Source: an uncultured Pelagibacteraceae bacterium
GTDB taxonomy: Bacteria; Pseudomonadota; Alphaproteobacteria; Pelagibacterales; Pelagibacteraceae
DNA: 59,852 bases
Assembly (NCBI GenBank): GCA_902521805.1
Contig: CABYTL010000006.1
Location: 1 to 59,852, forward strand
Direction: 5' to 3'
In this document: in pieces, positions 37,338 through 46,301 of the stretch
How the letters are laid out: each line of letters starts with the position of its first letter
How positions within the stretch are numbered: position 1 is the stretch's first letter
Notes under the pieces: generated by a model
Told to the model about the DNA's origin: nothing
The model's input: the letters and a program-made list of their open reading frames with translations, nothing else
Database searches by the model: none
Made by a program: the position numbers and the translations under genes

Positions 37338-38263
37338 TGAAAATTTTAGGTATTGGGAATGCTATAGTCGATGTACTTTGCAAGGTAACAGATGATTTTT
37401 TAAACAATCATGGACTTACTAAAGGCTCAATGAAATTAATAGATGAAACAGAGTTTAAAAAATTAATATCCTTATTAAAAATTGAAGAAACTATCTCAGG
37501 AGGATCTGTTGCTAATTCTATTGTTGGACTATCTCAATTAGGTAATGAAGTTGGTTTTATAGGAAAAATTAATAATGATAAACTTGGACAAAATTACGAG
37601 GAAGGTTTGAAAAAAGAAAATGTTAATTACCTTTATAGAAAAAAAGATGAACCAATACCAACTGGTTCATGTTTGATATTAATAACACCAGACTCAGAGA
37701 GAACAATGTGTACTTTTTTAGGTATAGCTGGAAAAATTAATGACCAAGATGTAAGTGAAGAATTTATAAAAAGGGCTGATATAATTTTTCTAGAAGGTTA
37801 TTTGTGGGATGAAGGTGAACCAAAAAAAGCATTCGATAAAGCAATTAAATTTTCTAAAAAAACGGCAATGTCACTTTCAGATTCATTTTGTGTCGAAAGG
37901 CATAAAACTCATTTTCTTAACCTAGTCAAAAATAGTTTAGACATAGTTTTTGCAAATGAACAAGAAATAATATCATTAATCGACGCGAAATCATTTGAAG
38001 AGGTAATCTCATTTTCTAAAGAAATTAAAAAAAATATAATAATTACAAGAGGTGAGAATGGAGCAGTATCCATTAATAATGATCAAATATTTACGTGTAA
38101 TGCTCAAATGAATTTAAAGATTAAAGATTTGACTGGTGCTGGTGATTTGTTTGCAGCAGGATATTTACATGGAATAATAAATAATTTATCAATCAACGAA
38201 AGTTTAGTTAAAGGAACAGAATTGTCATCAAAAATAATTCAAAAAATTGGCGCTAGAATTTAA
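37337..38263 (+). CDS. PfkB-family carbohydrate/adenosine kinase
   Basis: Ribokinase-fold kinase of 308 residues. The N-terminal substrate motif is SGGSVANSIVGLSQLG and the C-terminal anion-hole/catalytic motif is DLTGAGDLFAAGYLHG. The overall pattern is closest to the adenosine kinase-like subgroup widespread in alphaproteobacteria, but ribokinase-type sugar specificity cannot be excluded. It overlaps nth by one base; its 3' end overlaps the arfA-like gene on the other strand by 11 bases. Confidence 0.88.
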   Translation: MKILGIGNAIVDVLCKVTDDFLNNHGLTKGSMKLIDETEFKKLISLLKIEETISGGSVANSIVGLSQLGNEVGFIGKINNDKLGQNYEEGLKKENVNYLYRKKDEPIPTGSCLILITPDSERTMCTFLGIAGKINDQDVSEEFIKRADIIFLEGYLWDEGEPKKAFDKAIKFSKKTAMSLSDSFCVERHKTHFLNLVKNSLDIVFANEQEIISLIDAKSFEEVISFSKEIKKNIIITRGENGAVSINNDQIFTCNAQMNLKIKDLTGAGDLFAAGYLHGIINNLSINESLVKGTELSSKIIQKIGARI

Positions 38264-38363
38264 TTTTTTTTCTTTTAAAACTTCCTCTACCCTTTTTAGG
38301 TTTTACAATTTTAGGCTTGTATCTTTTATTAAATAAGTTTTTTGCAATAGGGTTTTTTTTCAA
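38253..38363 (-). CDS. arfA: probable ArfA-type alternative ribosome-rescue factor, 36 residues
   Basis: The minus strand encodes 36 residues ending PKKGRGSFKRKKIKF, read from a TTG at 38363 to a TAG at 38253. The core VKPKKGRGSFKRKK matches the ArfA signature (KKGKGSYxRK), and the N-terminal NPIAKNLFNKRYKPK resembles the region preceding it in ArfA proteins. ArfA recruits RF2 to ribosomes stalled on nonstop mRNA. The TTG overlaps the TGA stop of the winged-helix gene (TTGA), a coupling arrangement like ATGA. It is far shorter than E. coli ArfA (72) but similar in length to its processed active form. No ATG is available. Confidence 0.62.
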   Translation of the reverse strand: MKKNPIAKNLFNKRYKPKIVKPKKGRGSFKRKKIKF

Positions 38364-38920
38364 TTTAGAAAATATCCTTTTTTATCGTATCCTATAAAAC
38401 AATTATCACTAAAATTTTTAAGAATTTTTTTTCTAATTCTGTAAATATGTGTTTCAACTGTATGGGTTTCTAAATCAATTCCATAATTCCACACATTCTT
38501 TTGAATTTCTTTTAAGCTAACTTTTTTATTAGTTTTTAAAAATAATAATAAATCACACTCTTTTTCTGTTAAATTTAAACTATTCCTATCAAAACTTATT
38601 TTTCTTGAATTCAAGTCTAAAGTATACTTGCCAATTTCAATTTTTGATTGATTATTAAATTTATTTCTTAAGAACCTTAAATTTATTTTTTCTATTAAAT
38701 CATAAATATTTAAAGGCAAATTATCTATAACAAGACAATTTTTTAATTTTTCGCTAAATTTTGTAGTCACAATTATACTATTATCATATTCTTTAAAATT
38801 CGTCTTTTGATGACTATCTTGATCAATATGATTAATTTCAAAATTTAAGTTTTCTCTTATTTCACTTAATATCTCAAATAATTTAATTGAATTATATACA
38901 AATAATACTTTTTTAGACAT
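38360..38920 (-). CDS. OmpR/PhoB-type winged-helix regulator with degenerate receiver domain
   Basis: A 186-residue protein, started at the ATG at 38920 (MSKKVLFVYN). The C-terminal winged helix (about 95-186) has LTEKECDLLLFL and the recognition helix region THTVETHIYRIRKKI of OmpR-family regulators. The N-terminal half has receiver-like length but no recognisable phospho-acceptor Asp or acidic pocket, so it is probably not controlled by phosphorylation. It is divergent from the L,D-transpeptidase gene with a 9-base spacer and coupled to the arfA-like gene. Targets are unknown. Confidence 0.75.
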   Translation of the reverse strand: MSKKVLFVYNSIKLFEILSEIRENLNFEINHIDQDSHQKTNFKEYDNSIIVTTKFSEKLKNCLVIDNLPLNIYDLIEKINLRFLRNKFNNQSKIEIGKYTLDLNSRKISFDRNSLNLTEKECDLLLFLKTNKKVSLKEIQKNVWNYGIDLETHTVETHIYRIRKKILKNFSDNCFIGYDKKGYFLN

Positions 38921-38929
38921 TATACTAAA

Positions 38930-39421
38930 ATGCAAATTATAATTAAAAATAAAGATACACTTTTATATGATGATTTTAAATTTAAATGTGTGTTGGGAAA
39001 AAAGGGGATAACATCAAAGAAAGTTGAAGGAGACAATAAAACACCCAAGGGCACATACTCATTAGGTCCTTTGTATTATAGAAAAGATAGAATTTCTAAA
39101 CCTCTAACTAAACTTAAAACAGTACAAATAAAAAAAAAATTAGGCTGGTGTGATGATATAAATAGCAGATTTTACAATCAACCAGTAAAAATCTCTTTAA
39201 AAGTAAGATTAGAAAAATTATTTTTGAGAAAAAAAAATTATGATTTATTAATTCCAATCCATTACAACTCATTTAAACCAAAAAAAAATAAAGGAAGTGC
39301 GATTTTTCTACATTTAACAAGTAATTATAAGAAAACTCAAGGCTGTATAGCTATAAAGAAAAAAGACATGTTCATCCTTCTAAAATTGATAAATAGAAAA
39401 ACAAAAATAAGAATTATTTAA
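38930..39421 (+). CDS. L,D-transpeptidase (YkuD) catalytic-domain protein
   Basis: A 163-residue protein with the YkuD active-site pattern: His128 in AIFLHLTSN and Cys139 in TQGCIAIKK, consistent with peptidoglycan 3-3 cross-linking or lipoprotein attachment. No signal peptide is visible in the first 30 residues, as in the alphaproteobacterial YkuD subgroup; export is therefore uncertain. It begins 9 bases from the divergent winged-helix gene and overlaps yggS tail-to-tail by 4 bases. Confidence 0.85.
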   Translation: MQIIIKNKDTLLYDDFKFKCVLGKKGITSKKVEGDNKTPKGTYSLGPLYYRKDRISKPLTKLKTVQIKKKLGWCDDINSRFYNQPVKISLKVRLEKLFLRKKNYDLLIPIHYNSFKPKKNKGSAIFLHLTSNYKKTQGCIAIKKKDMFILLKLINRKTKIRII

Positions 39422-40071
39422 TTTCTATTACCGAAAATTTTTGACCCAATCCTTACAAAAGTAGAGTCACATTCTATGGCATCCATGTAATCTGATGACA
39501 TCCCCATACTCAATTCTTTCAAGCCAATAAATTTTTTTAGATCTTTCATCTGTCTAAAATAAGTTTTAGTTATCCCATTTTGAGGAGGTATACACATTAA
39601 TCCAATTATATTTAGATTATAATCTTTAATACATTTATCATAGAAATTTTTTAAACTATTTCTGTCGATTCCACTTTTTTGGTTTTCATTTCCAATATTC
39701 ACTTGAATAAATATTTTAACATTTCTATTCTTCTTTTTTTGTTCAATTGAAATTTTTTCAGCTAATTTAACATTATCCAAAGAATGAATATAATCAAATA
39801 AGGAGACAGCATATTTTACTTTATTAGTTTGTAATTTACCTATCATGTGAAGTTTAATATTTTCTAATGAATTCTTAATATCACTCCATTTTTCAACAGC
39901 CTCCTGTACTTTATTTTCTCCAAAATGAATATGACCATCATTAATTAACGGTTCAATTTTTTTAATTGGAAATGTTTTGGTAACGGCTATTATGTTTAAA
40001 TTTTCAAGGTCACCAAATTTTGACTTTATTTGATTTTTTATTAAAGCTAAATTGTTAATACTTATATGCAA
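39418..40071 (-). CDS. YggS/PLPBP-family pyridoxal phosphate homeostasis protein
   Basis: PLP-binding TIM-barrel protein without known catalytic activity, involved in B6 vitamer and amino-acid homeostasis. It has 217 residues with the PLP-lysine region NIIAVTKTFP (Lys about 32), HFGENKVQEAVEKW, HMIGKLQTNK and LSMGMSSDYMDAI. The start codon is TTG at 40071, because no ATG fits the family N-terminus. The start overlaps the divergent ThiE-like gene by 6 bases, so its promoter must lie inside that gene. Confidence 0.93.
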   Translation of the reverse strand: MHISINNLALIKNQIKSKFGDLENLNIIAVTKTFPIKKIEPLINDGHIHFGENKVQEAVEKWSDIKNSLENIKLHMIGKLQTNKVKYAVSLFDYIHSLDNVKLAEKISIEQKKKNRNVKIFIQVNIGNENQKSGIDRNSLKNFYDKCIKDYNLNIIGLMCIPPQNGITKTYFRQMKDLKKFIGLKELSMGMSSDYMDAIECDSTFVRIGSKIFGNRN

Positions 40072-40632
40072 AAAAAATTACCTAAAATTTACTGTTTTGT
40101 TGACGAATTTAACTTAACAGATTTATCTAAATTAAGTAAGGATATATGTATTATTTACAGAAATTATAATGATATTGATCATCTAGATAATATTCTAAAA
40201 CTTAAAAAATTTTGTAAAATAACAAAAAATAAACTTTATATTTCAAATAACGTTAAACTCTCAATAAAATTAGGATTAGATGGAGTTTATATCCCCTCAT
40301 TTAATAAAAAAATTAATTATGCGCAAACTTTCAACTATCCTAAACATTTTAAAATAATAGGTTCTGCTCACAATTATTCTGAATTAATTACAAAGCAAAA
40401 ACAAAAATGTTATGAAGTATTTTTATCTCCAATATTTAAGGTAAAAAAATCAAATAAATTTTTAGACATAACAAAATTTAATCTAATAGCTTTAAACAGT
40501 AGAATTAAATGTATTGCTTTAGGTGGTATTACAAATAAGAATTTTAAAAAAATTAAAATGTTAAAATCTAAAGGTTTTGCCTCTATAAACTGGGCAAAAA
40601 AAAACGGCCTGAAAGATTTCAGGCCGTTTTAA
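40066..40632 (+). CDS. ThiE/TenI-like thiamine-phosphate synthase family protein
   Basis: A 188-residue TIM-barrel protein, shorter than typical ThiE (about 210). Recognisable elements are LGLDGVYIPS (HLGQED position), KIIGSAHNYSEL, VFLSPIF and the phosphate loop IALGGITNKN. The pyrophosphate-binding residues around HLGQ/D are replaced, and the protein is more like divergent alphaproteobacterial ThiE paralogues than a canonical enzyme, so activity is uncertain. No TPP riboswitch or other thi gene is nearby. Its last codons are part of a bidirectional terminator hairpin. Confidence 0.7.
   Translation: MQKKLPKIYCFVDEFNLTDLSKLSKDICIIYRNYNDIDHLDNILKLKKFCKITKNKLYISNNVKLSIKLGLDGVYIPSFNKKINYAQTFNYPKHFKIIGSAHNYSELITKQKQKCYEVFLSPIFKVKKSNKFLDITKFNLIALNSRIKCIALGGITNKNFKKIKMLKSKGFASINWAKKNGLKDFRPF
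40601..40630. terminator. bidirectional intrinsic terminator between the ThiE-like gene and the porin gene
   Basis: AAAACGGCCTGAAA and TTTCAGGCCGTTTT are perfect 14-base inverted arms separated by GA. With flanking A and T runs it works as an intrinsic terminator in both directions. The right arm ends two bases before the ThiE-like stop at 40632, so the hairpin is inside that coding region. The porin gene ends at 40654 on the other strand. This is the longest perfect hairpin I found in the window. Confidence 0.9.
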
Positions 40633-40653
40633 AATTTAACTTTTTACGTATAA

Positions 40654-41571
40654 TTAAAACGCAAATGCTAAAGAAATTTCAGTGAACGTTCTATCCGTTC
40701 CTGCAGTTCCAAGTAAAGAATCTGTTTTATTAGCTACTGCACCAACGGTCATTCCACCCATAGTGTAAGAAGCTGAAAAACCCGAACTTTCTTCATCAGT
40801 TTTTGTAGAACTTTCATACTCTACATTAGATACACCGTAAGAAACACTTAAGTTTTCATTTACAGCAAATGATAATGCAGCATGTTCTCTATCTACATCT
40901 GAGTCTGCAGCAGTTTTATCTATTTCAGAAAACTGTACACCAAATGTAATAGGTCCTGATGTATATGTTCCCCATACTGTTGTCATATCATCTTCAGATG
41001 TGTTTGATATAACGTTAGTACCAGTACCAATACCAAATGAAGCACCATCAACTAATTCGTTAGCGATAAGTACCACTGAGTTATCAGTTCCTACTCCAGT
41101 TCTTGCATAAGAAGCTGAAGCTGTAATTCCAGACATAGTTATTTCATAACCTAGAGTGTTATCACCACCTAAGTCAGTTACACCTTCGTCAGTGCCGTCT
41201 ACGTCATCCCATACTTGCTCACCAGCAGTTGGCATTTTATCAGAATATTTACTGATACCAGCTTGGTGTGAAACGTTACCAAATGAAATAACACCGTTAT
41301 CTCCCATATCTAAAGCAAGTTTAGAACTTGAGAATATTGCGTTAGCCATTGTATAACCGTAGTTAATAGTCATACCATTATCTAAATCACCTGATCCAGA
41401 GAATGTAATTGTTGTTGCATCAGACCAAGGATTTCCTGTTACTCTTTCAGAACCTTTAGACTGATACTTCACTTTAGCTGTTCCAGTAACATCTAAGCTA
41501 CCTGCTACAGCAGTTGAAGCAACTAAAGATCCGGCAAGAGCCGTTAATCCTAGTTTTTTTAAGTTGTTCAT
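40654..41571 (-). CDS. outer-membrane porin
   Basis: A 305-residue beta-barrel porin. It has a classical signal peptide cleaved near STAVAGSLDV and alternating polar/aromatic strands, and ends in Phe (ISLAFAF), the outer-membrane targeting C-terminus. It is acidic and richer in Ala, Gly, Thr and Ser than neighbouring proteins, as expected for an abundant surface protein. A strong Shine-Dalgarno (AGGAGT, 5-base spacing) precedes it, the terminator at 40601-40630 follows it, and it is monocistronic. The solute is unknown. Confidence 0.93.
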   Translation of the reverse strand: MNNLKKLGLTALAGSLVASTAVAGSLDVTGTAKVKYQSKGSERVTGNPWSDATTITFSGSGDLDNGMTINYGYTMANAIFSSSKLALDMGDNGVISFGNVSHQAGISKYSDKMPTAGEQVWDDVDGTDEGVTDLGGDNTLGYEITMSGITASASYARTGVGTDNSVVLIANELVDGASFGIGTGTNVISNTSEDDMTTVWGTYTSGPITFGVQFSEIDKTAADSDVDREHAALSFAVNENLSVSYGVSNVEYESSTKTDEESSGFSASYTMGGMTVGAVANKTDSLLGTAGTDRTFTEISLAFAF

Positions 41572-41576
41572 ATTTT

Positions 41577-41582
41577 ACTCCT
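41577..41582 (-). promoter_or_regulatory. strong Shine-Dalgarno of the porin gene
   Basis: AGGAGT on the minus strand lies 5 bases before the porin ATG at 41571. It is a near-perfect anti-16S complement in a genome where most starts here have weak or no such site, fitting high porin expression. Confidence 0.75.
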
Positions 41583-41670
41583 ATATATTTATAATTATAA
41601 ACATTGATAAATTATTCAAGAAATCAGAATTTACGAATATAATTAACGATATGACTAATTAAAATCTAAT

Positions 41671-41692
41671 AGTGTTGTAATAATACAACACT
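41671..41692. promoter_or_regulatory. perfect palindrome in the porin/DUF3576 divergent spacer
   Basis: AGTGTTGTA-ATAA-TACAACACT is a perfect 9-bp inverted repeat with a 4-base centre. It lies 99 bases upstream of the porin start and 65 bases upstream of the lipoprotein start. It has no T tract on either side, so it is unlikely to be a terminator. A dimeric repressor or activator site, or an mRNA 5' hairpin, are the obvious readings. I do not recognise the binding protein. Confidence 0.45.
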
Positions 41693-41757
41693 TAGTTGAT
41701 TAGTTATGAAAATAACTATTTTTTTTAACTTTTTAATATAATACTCTTGAAAATATT

Positions 41758-42282
41758 ATGATTTTATCAAAAAATACAACCAAAATTTTGTTTTTAATCA
41801 CTTTATTAATGTTTTTAGCCTCTTGTGGAATTTATAGACCCACTGATGCTAAAGAATTCCCTCCAGAACCTGAAAAAAGGGTTAAAAAAAATCTCGAAGA
41901 AGGTAGAGGATTTAGATTATTCAAAGACGATAAAGTAGGTGGGACTTTTGATTTTGCTACTTCAAACGAATTATGGAGAGCAAGTTTAGATACTCTTGAT
42001 TTCATGCCACTGATATCGGCTGATTATGGTGGGGGTATTTTAATAACAGATTGGTATAATGAGAATGATAATTTTAGGGATTATATAAAAATCTCAATTA
42101 GATTTTTAACAAATGAAATAAGGTCAGACTCACTTAAAATTAAAGTTTACACAAAAAATTGTGAAAATTTAAATAAATGTACAATTAATGAAGATAACCC
42201 TGAAATCTCAAAAAAACTTGTAAAAACAATTTTAACAAAAGCGTCTAAATATAAGCAAGAAAAAACAAAAAAAAATGATTAA
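41758..42282 (+). CDS. DUF3576 outer-membrane lipoprotein
   Basis: A 174-residue lipoprotein with lipobox FLASC (Cys about 23) and the DUF3576-type body (NELWRASLDTLDFMPLISADYGGGILITDWY). The family is largely alphaproteobacterial and its function is unknown. It lies upstream of leuS and lptE, a conserved setting, which suggests an envelope role. It is divergent from the porin gene across a 186-base spacer. Confidence 0.85.
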   Translation: MILSKNTTKILFLITLLMFLASCGIYRPTDAKEFPPEPEKRVKKNLEEGRGFRLFKDDKVGGTFDFATSNELWRASLDTLDFMPLISADYGGGILITDWYNENDNFRDYIKISIRFLTNEIRSDSLKIKVYTKNCENLNKCTINEDNPEISKKLVKTILTKASKYKQEKTKKND

Positions 42283-42316
42283 TTTATTATTTTTAAAATA
42301 ATTACTCTCGAGAAAA

Positions 42317-44869
42317 TTGCTGCAAGTGGATAGATATAATTTTAAAATAATTGAGGATAAATGGCAAAATATTTGGGAGAAAAGTAAACTTTATTCATCT
42401 CAAATAGATAAAAACAAGAAAAAATTTTACTGTCTAGAAATGTTCCCCTATCCATCCGGAAAAATTCATATGGGTCATGTAAGAAATTATACTATAGGTG
42501 ATGTTTTATCTAGATATAAATCTTTGATGGGATTTAACGTTTTACATCCAATGGGATGGGACTCATTTGGAATGCCTGCTGAAAATGCCGCTAAAGAAAA
42601 TAATCTTAATCCAAAGAAATGGACGGAAGATAATATAAAAGTAATGAAGTCCCAACTTTTAAAATTAGGACTTTCGCTAGATTGGGATAGAGAAATTTCT
42701 ACTTGTTCCTCAACTTATTACAAGCATCAGCAAAAAATTTTTTTGGAGCTTTATGATAAAGGATTAGTTTATAGAAAAGAAAGTTACGTAAATTGGGATC
42801 CTGTAGATAAAACAGTTCTTGCAAATGAACAAGTAATAGACGGTAAAGGTTGGCGTTCAGGTGCGATAGTAGAAAGAAAAAAACTTAATCAATGGTTTTT
42901 TAAAATTTCAAAATTTTCTAACGAGTTACTTAAAGATTTAGATACTCTGGAGGAATGGCCAGAAAAAGTAAAGACAATGCAAAAAAATTGGATTGGTAAA
43001 TCTTTCGGTTGTGAGATTGATTTTAAAATAGACAAATCTGATAAAGTAAGTTCAATCAAATGTTATACAACTAGACCAGATACTCTTTTTGGAATGTCTT
43101 TTCTTGCACTTTCTATAGATCATCCTGTCTCTAACTTTTATTCCAAAGATAAAAAATTTTTAGATTTTAAGAAAGAATGCTCAACTTCAGGAACTACAGA
43201 AGAGTCGATAGCTTTAGCTCCTAAAATTGGTTTTAAAACAGATTTACAGGCAATAAATCCTCTTAATCCAAAAGATAAGGTGCCAGTTTATTTTGCAAAT
43301 TTTGTACTAATGGATTATGGATTAGGTGCTGTTTTTGGTTGTCCTGGTCACGATCAAAGAGATTTTGACTTTGCAAAAAAATACGATTTAAAAATTAAAA
43401 CAGTAGTAAGACCTAAAGATAAGGATGATAATTTTAAGGTTATAAATAAGCCCTATTCTGACGGAGGCTTTATAATAAACTCAGAATTTTTAAATGGATT
43501 TAAAGTTCCAGATGAGTCTATTGATAAAACTATTGATATTTTAGAAAAAAAAAATCTTGGAAAAAAGAAGACTAATTTCAGATTAAAAGATTGGGGGATT
43601 TCAAGACAAAGATACTGGGGATGTCCAATACCTGTTGCTTATGACGAAAATAATAAAATATTAAAAATACCCGAAAAAGATCTGCCCGTAACGCTGCCCG
43701 AAAATATTAATCTTAACACAAATGGAAATCCGTTAGATGAGAATGAAAATTGGAAAAATATCACCATCAATGGAATGAAGTGTAAAAGAGAAACAGATAC
43801 TTTAGACACATTTGTAGACTCTTCGTGGTATTTTTTAAGATTTTGCTCGGCAAATAATAAACTAAAACCATTCGAAAAAAATGATTTAGATTATTGGATG
43901 CCAGTTGATCAATATATTGGAGGCGTCGAACACGCTATATTACATTTACTTTATTCTAGATTTTTTATGAGAGCGATAAATATGAATAATAATGAAATAG
44001 ATTTAAAAGAACCTTTTAAAGGATTATTTACGCAGGGAATGGTATGCCACGAAACATATAAAGACGAAAAAAACAATTGGCTTAGCCCAGAAGAAGTATT
44101 AACCAAAAATGGAAAAGATTTTTTTGAAAAAAAAAACCCTTCAAAAAAAGTAAAGGTTGGACCTTCAGAGTCCATGTCAAAATCAAAGAAAAACACTATA
44201 GATCCACAAAGTATAATTGATAAATATGGTGCTGATTCTGTGCGATTTTTTATTTTATCGGATAGCCCTCCTGAAAGAGATGTACAATGGTCTGAGGAGG
44301 GAATGTTATCTTCGTATAAATTTGTCCAAAAACTTTGGGTGTTAACTGAAAACATTTTTGATATTTCTAATAAAGATCTTGTTGAAAATAGTGAAGAAAT
44401 AGAGGTTTTTACAAATCAAGCACTTAATAGAATAAATTACGCATTAGAAAAATTTAGATATAATGTAATTATAGCTATATTTCACGAGATATACTCATTT
44501 TTTAGGAAAATATCTGAACAAAATAAAAACTTTAAAAATTTAAAAAGAAATTTTGAAAAAATTTTAATAATTATGTCACCTGTCTTACCTCATTTTACAA
44601 ATGAATGTCTAACAAAATTTGATTATAAAGATATCTATAAATGGCCAACAATTAACCAAAAATATTTAATAGAAGAGGAAAACCTAATAGTAATTCAGGT
44701 AAATGGAAAAAAAAGAAGCTTTATTACTATTAACAAAAAACTAGAAGAAAAAGAATTAATTGATCAAATAAAGGATAAACAACTAATATCAAAATATTTA
44801 GATAATGGAGAATTGATTAAAACAATATATATTAAAAATAGGCTAATTAATTTTATTATAAAGCAATGA
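42317..44869 (+). CDS. leuS: leucyl-tRNA synthetase
   Basis: Class I synthetase charging tRNA-Leu. It has 850 residues with HIGH-equivalent [13 protein letters not shown], a CP1 editing domain (about 220-420, including [12 protein letters not shown]) and [15 protein letters not shown]. The KMSKS loop reads SMSKSKKN, the first Lys replaced by Ser. There is no ATG at the expected N-terminus; start candidates are TTG at 42317 or GTG at 42326, just before [13 protein letters not shown]. The stop overlaps the lptE start (ATGA). Confidence 0.96.
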   Translation: MLQVDRYNFKIIEDKWQNIWEKSKLYSSQIDKNKKKFYCLEMFPYPSGKIHMGHVRNYTIGDVLSRYKSLMGFNVLHPMGWDSFGMPAENAAKENNLNPKKWTEDNIKVMKSQLLKLGLSLDWDREISTCSSTYYKHQQKIFLELYDKGLVYRKESYVNWDPVDKTVLANEQVIDGKGWRSGAIVERKKLNQWFFKISKFSNELLKDLDTLEEWPEKVKTMQKNWIGKSFGCEIDFKIDKSDKVSSIKCYTTRPDTLFGMSFLALSIDHPVSNFYSKDKKFLDFKKECSTSGTTEESIALAPKIGFKTDLQAINPLNPKDKVPVYFANFVLMDYGLGAVFGCPGHDQRDFDFAKKYDLKIKTVVRPKDKDDNFKVINKPYSDGGFIINSEFLNGFKVPDESIDKTIDILEKKNLGKKKTNFRLKDWGISRQRYWGCPIPVAYDENNKILKIPEKDLPVTLPENINLNTNGNPLDENENWKNITINGMKCKRETDTLDTFVDSSWYFLRFCSANNKLKPFEKNDLDYWMPVDQYIGGVEHAILHLLYSRFFMRAINMNNNEIDLKEPFKGLFTQGMVCHETYKDEKNNWLSPEEVLTKNGKDFFEKKNPSKKVKVGPSESMSKSKKNTIDPQSIIDKYGADSVRFFILSDSPPERDVQWSEEGMLSSYKFVQKLWVLTENIFDISNKDLVENSEEIEVFTNQALNRINYALEKFRYNVIIAIFHEIYSFFRKISEQNKNFKNLKRNFEKILIIMSPVLPHFTNECLTKFDYKDIYKWPTINQKYLIEEENLIVIQVNGKKRSFITINKKLEEKELIDQIKDKQLISKYLDNGELIKTIYIKNRLINFIIKQ

Positions 44870-45318
44870 AAAAAGTTCTGGTTATTATTTTATTATTTAT
44901 TTCAAATTGTGGTTACCAACCTGTTTATTTAAACAAGAATCTTCAGAATTTTGAATTTAAAAGAATAGTTTTGAGCGGAGATAGTTATATTAATAAAAAA
45001 ATAATAGATACTCTTTCTATAAAGGAAAATAATGAGATGGTAAGTCAAAATAAATTTTCTCTGGTAAGCAAATATGAAATTAAGGAAATTTCGAAAGATT
45101 TAAAAGGACAGGTGGAACTTTACAAAAATATTGTAAGCGTAAATTTAAAAATCGAAAATGAAAGTGATGAAAAAATACAAAATAAAAGTTTTACAGAAGA
45201 ATTCACGTATAATAGCAAACAGAATCAATTTGAGTTATTTGCATACCAAAACTCAATTAAAGATGTTTTAATAGATAAAATTATAGGCGACATTATAATT
45301 TACTTAAATTCGGAATGA
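44866..45318 (+). CDS. lptE: LPS-assembly lipoprotein LptE
   Basis: Outer-membrane lipoprotein plug of the LptDE translocon. It has 150 residues with lipobox FISNC (Cys about 15) followed by GYQPVY, the typical LptE N-terminus. Sequence conservation beyond that is low, so the call rests on the signature plus the leuS-lptE-holA order. It overlaps leuS and holA by 4 bases each. Confidence 0.85.
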   Translation: MKKVLVIILLFISNCGYQPVYLNKNLQNFEFKRIVLSGDSYINKKIIDTLSIKENNEMVSQNKFSLVSKYEIKEISKDLKGQVELYKNIVSVNLKIENESDEKIQNKSFTEEFTYNSKQNQFELFAYQNSIKDVLIDKIIGDIIIYLNSE

Positions 45319-46301
45319 TAATTAAGCACTATGAAATACAAAATAATTTAAGAGAACAAGTAAATTGTTATCTTTTTTACGGTCTTAATACTGGATTAAT
45401 AGAAGAGACTATTAACAAAAGATTAAAACCAATTTTTTCTAAAAATGTATTCAATTACGATGAATCAGAAATTTTAAATAATATAGATAGTTTTAAAGAA
45501 AGTTTACTCAATAAATCATTTTTTGAAGAAAATAAGCTTGTTATAATTAGTAGAGTCACAGATAAATTATTGGATTTAATAAAAGACTTAATAGAAATAA
45601 AAGATCTAAGTTTAAAGATTATCTTAAAATCAAATAATTTAGAAAAAAAATCTAAATTAAGAAACTTTTTTGAAAAAAGTAAAGATTTAATTATAGTTCC
45701 ATTTTATGAAGATAATTATCAAACTCTTTTAATGCTTACTCAAAATTTTTTCAGAGAAAATAAAATAAAAATTTCAAGTCAAAACATCAACTATATTGTT
45801 GAAAAATCAAGGGGAAATAGAATTTCTCTCAAAAACGATATACAAAAAATTAAGATTTTTTCTCAAAATAAATCATCAATTGAATTCGAAGATATTTTGA
45901 GGCTTACAAGTTCTGCGGAAAATTACAATATCTCTGAACTAGTAGACCAATGTCTTGTTAAGAATAAGAAAAAAACAACTAATATTTTAAATGAGAATAT
46001 TTCTTCTACAGAAGATAACATTTTAATTTTAAAGTCATTTCTTTATAAATTAAAAAGGCTAAAAAAATTAAAAATAGAATTTGAAAATAAAAAGAATCTA
46101 GAACTCACTTTATCGTCATTTAAACCACCAATTTTTTGGAAAGATAAAGACATAATAAAACAACAACTGAATATGTGGTCTTTAACTGATATTCAATTAT
46201 ATATTCAAGAAATTAATAACTTGGAAATCACAATCAAAAAAAATTCACAAATTTCTAATCAAATCATTAATAATTTTATTAATGAGAGACTGGAAGCTTA
46301 A
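45315..46301 (+). CDS. holA: DNA polymerase III delta subunit
   Basis: Clamp-loader subunit that opens the beta clamp. It has 328 residues with the N-terminal CYLFYGLNTGLIEETI, a central EKSRGNRISLKNDIQKI and a helical C-terminal collar domain. It is divergent in sequence, as usual for delta subunits. The order lptE-holA and head position near parAB support it. It ends 4 bases into the convergent parB gene. Confidence 0.88.
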   Translation: MIIKHYEIQNNLREQVNCYLFYGLNTGLIEETINKRLKPIFSKNVFNYDESEILNNIDSFKESLLNKSFFEENKLVIISRVTDKLLDLIKDLIEIKDLSLKIILKSNNLEKKSKLRNFFEKSKDLIIVPFYEDNYQTLLMLTQNFFRENKIKISSQNINYIVEKSRGNRISLKNDIQKIKIFSQNKSSIEFEDILRLTSSAENYNISELVDQCLVKNKKKTTNILNENISSTEDNILILKSFLYKLKRLKKLKIEFENKKNLELTLSSFKPPIFWKDKDIIKQQLNMWSLTDIQLYIQEINNLEITIKKNSQISNQIINNFINERLEA

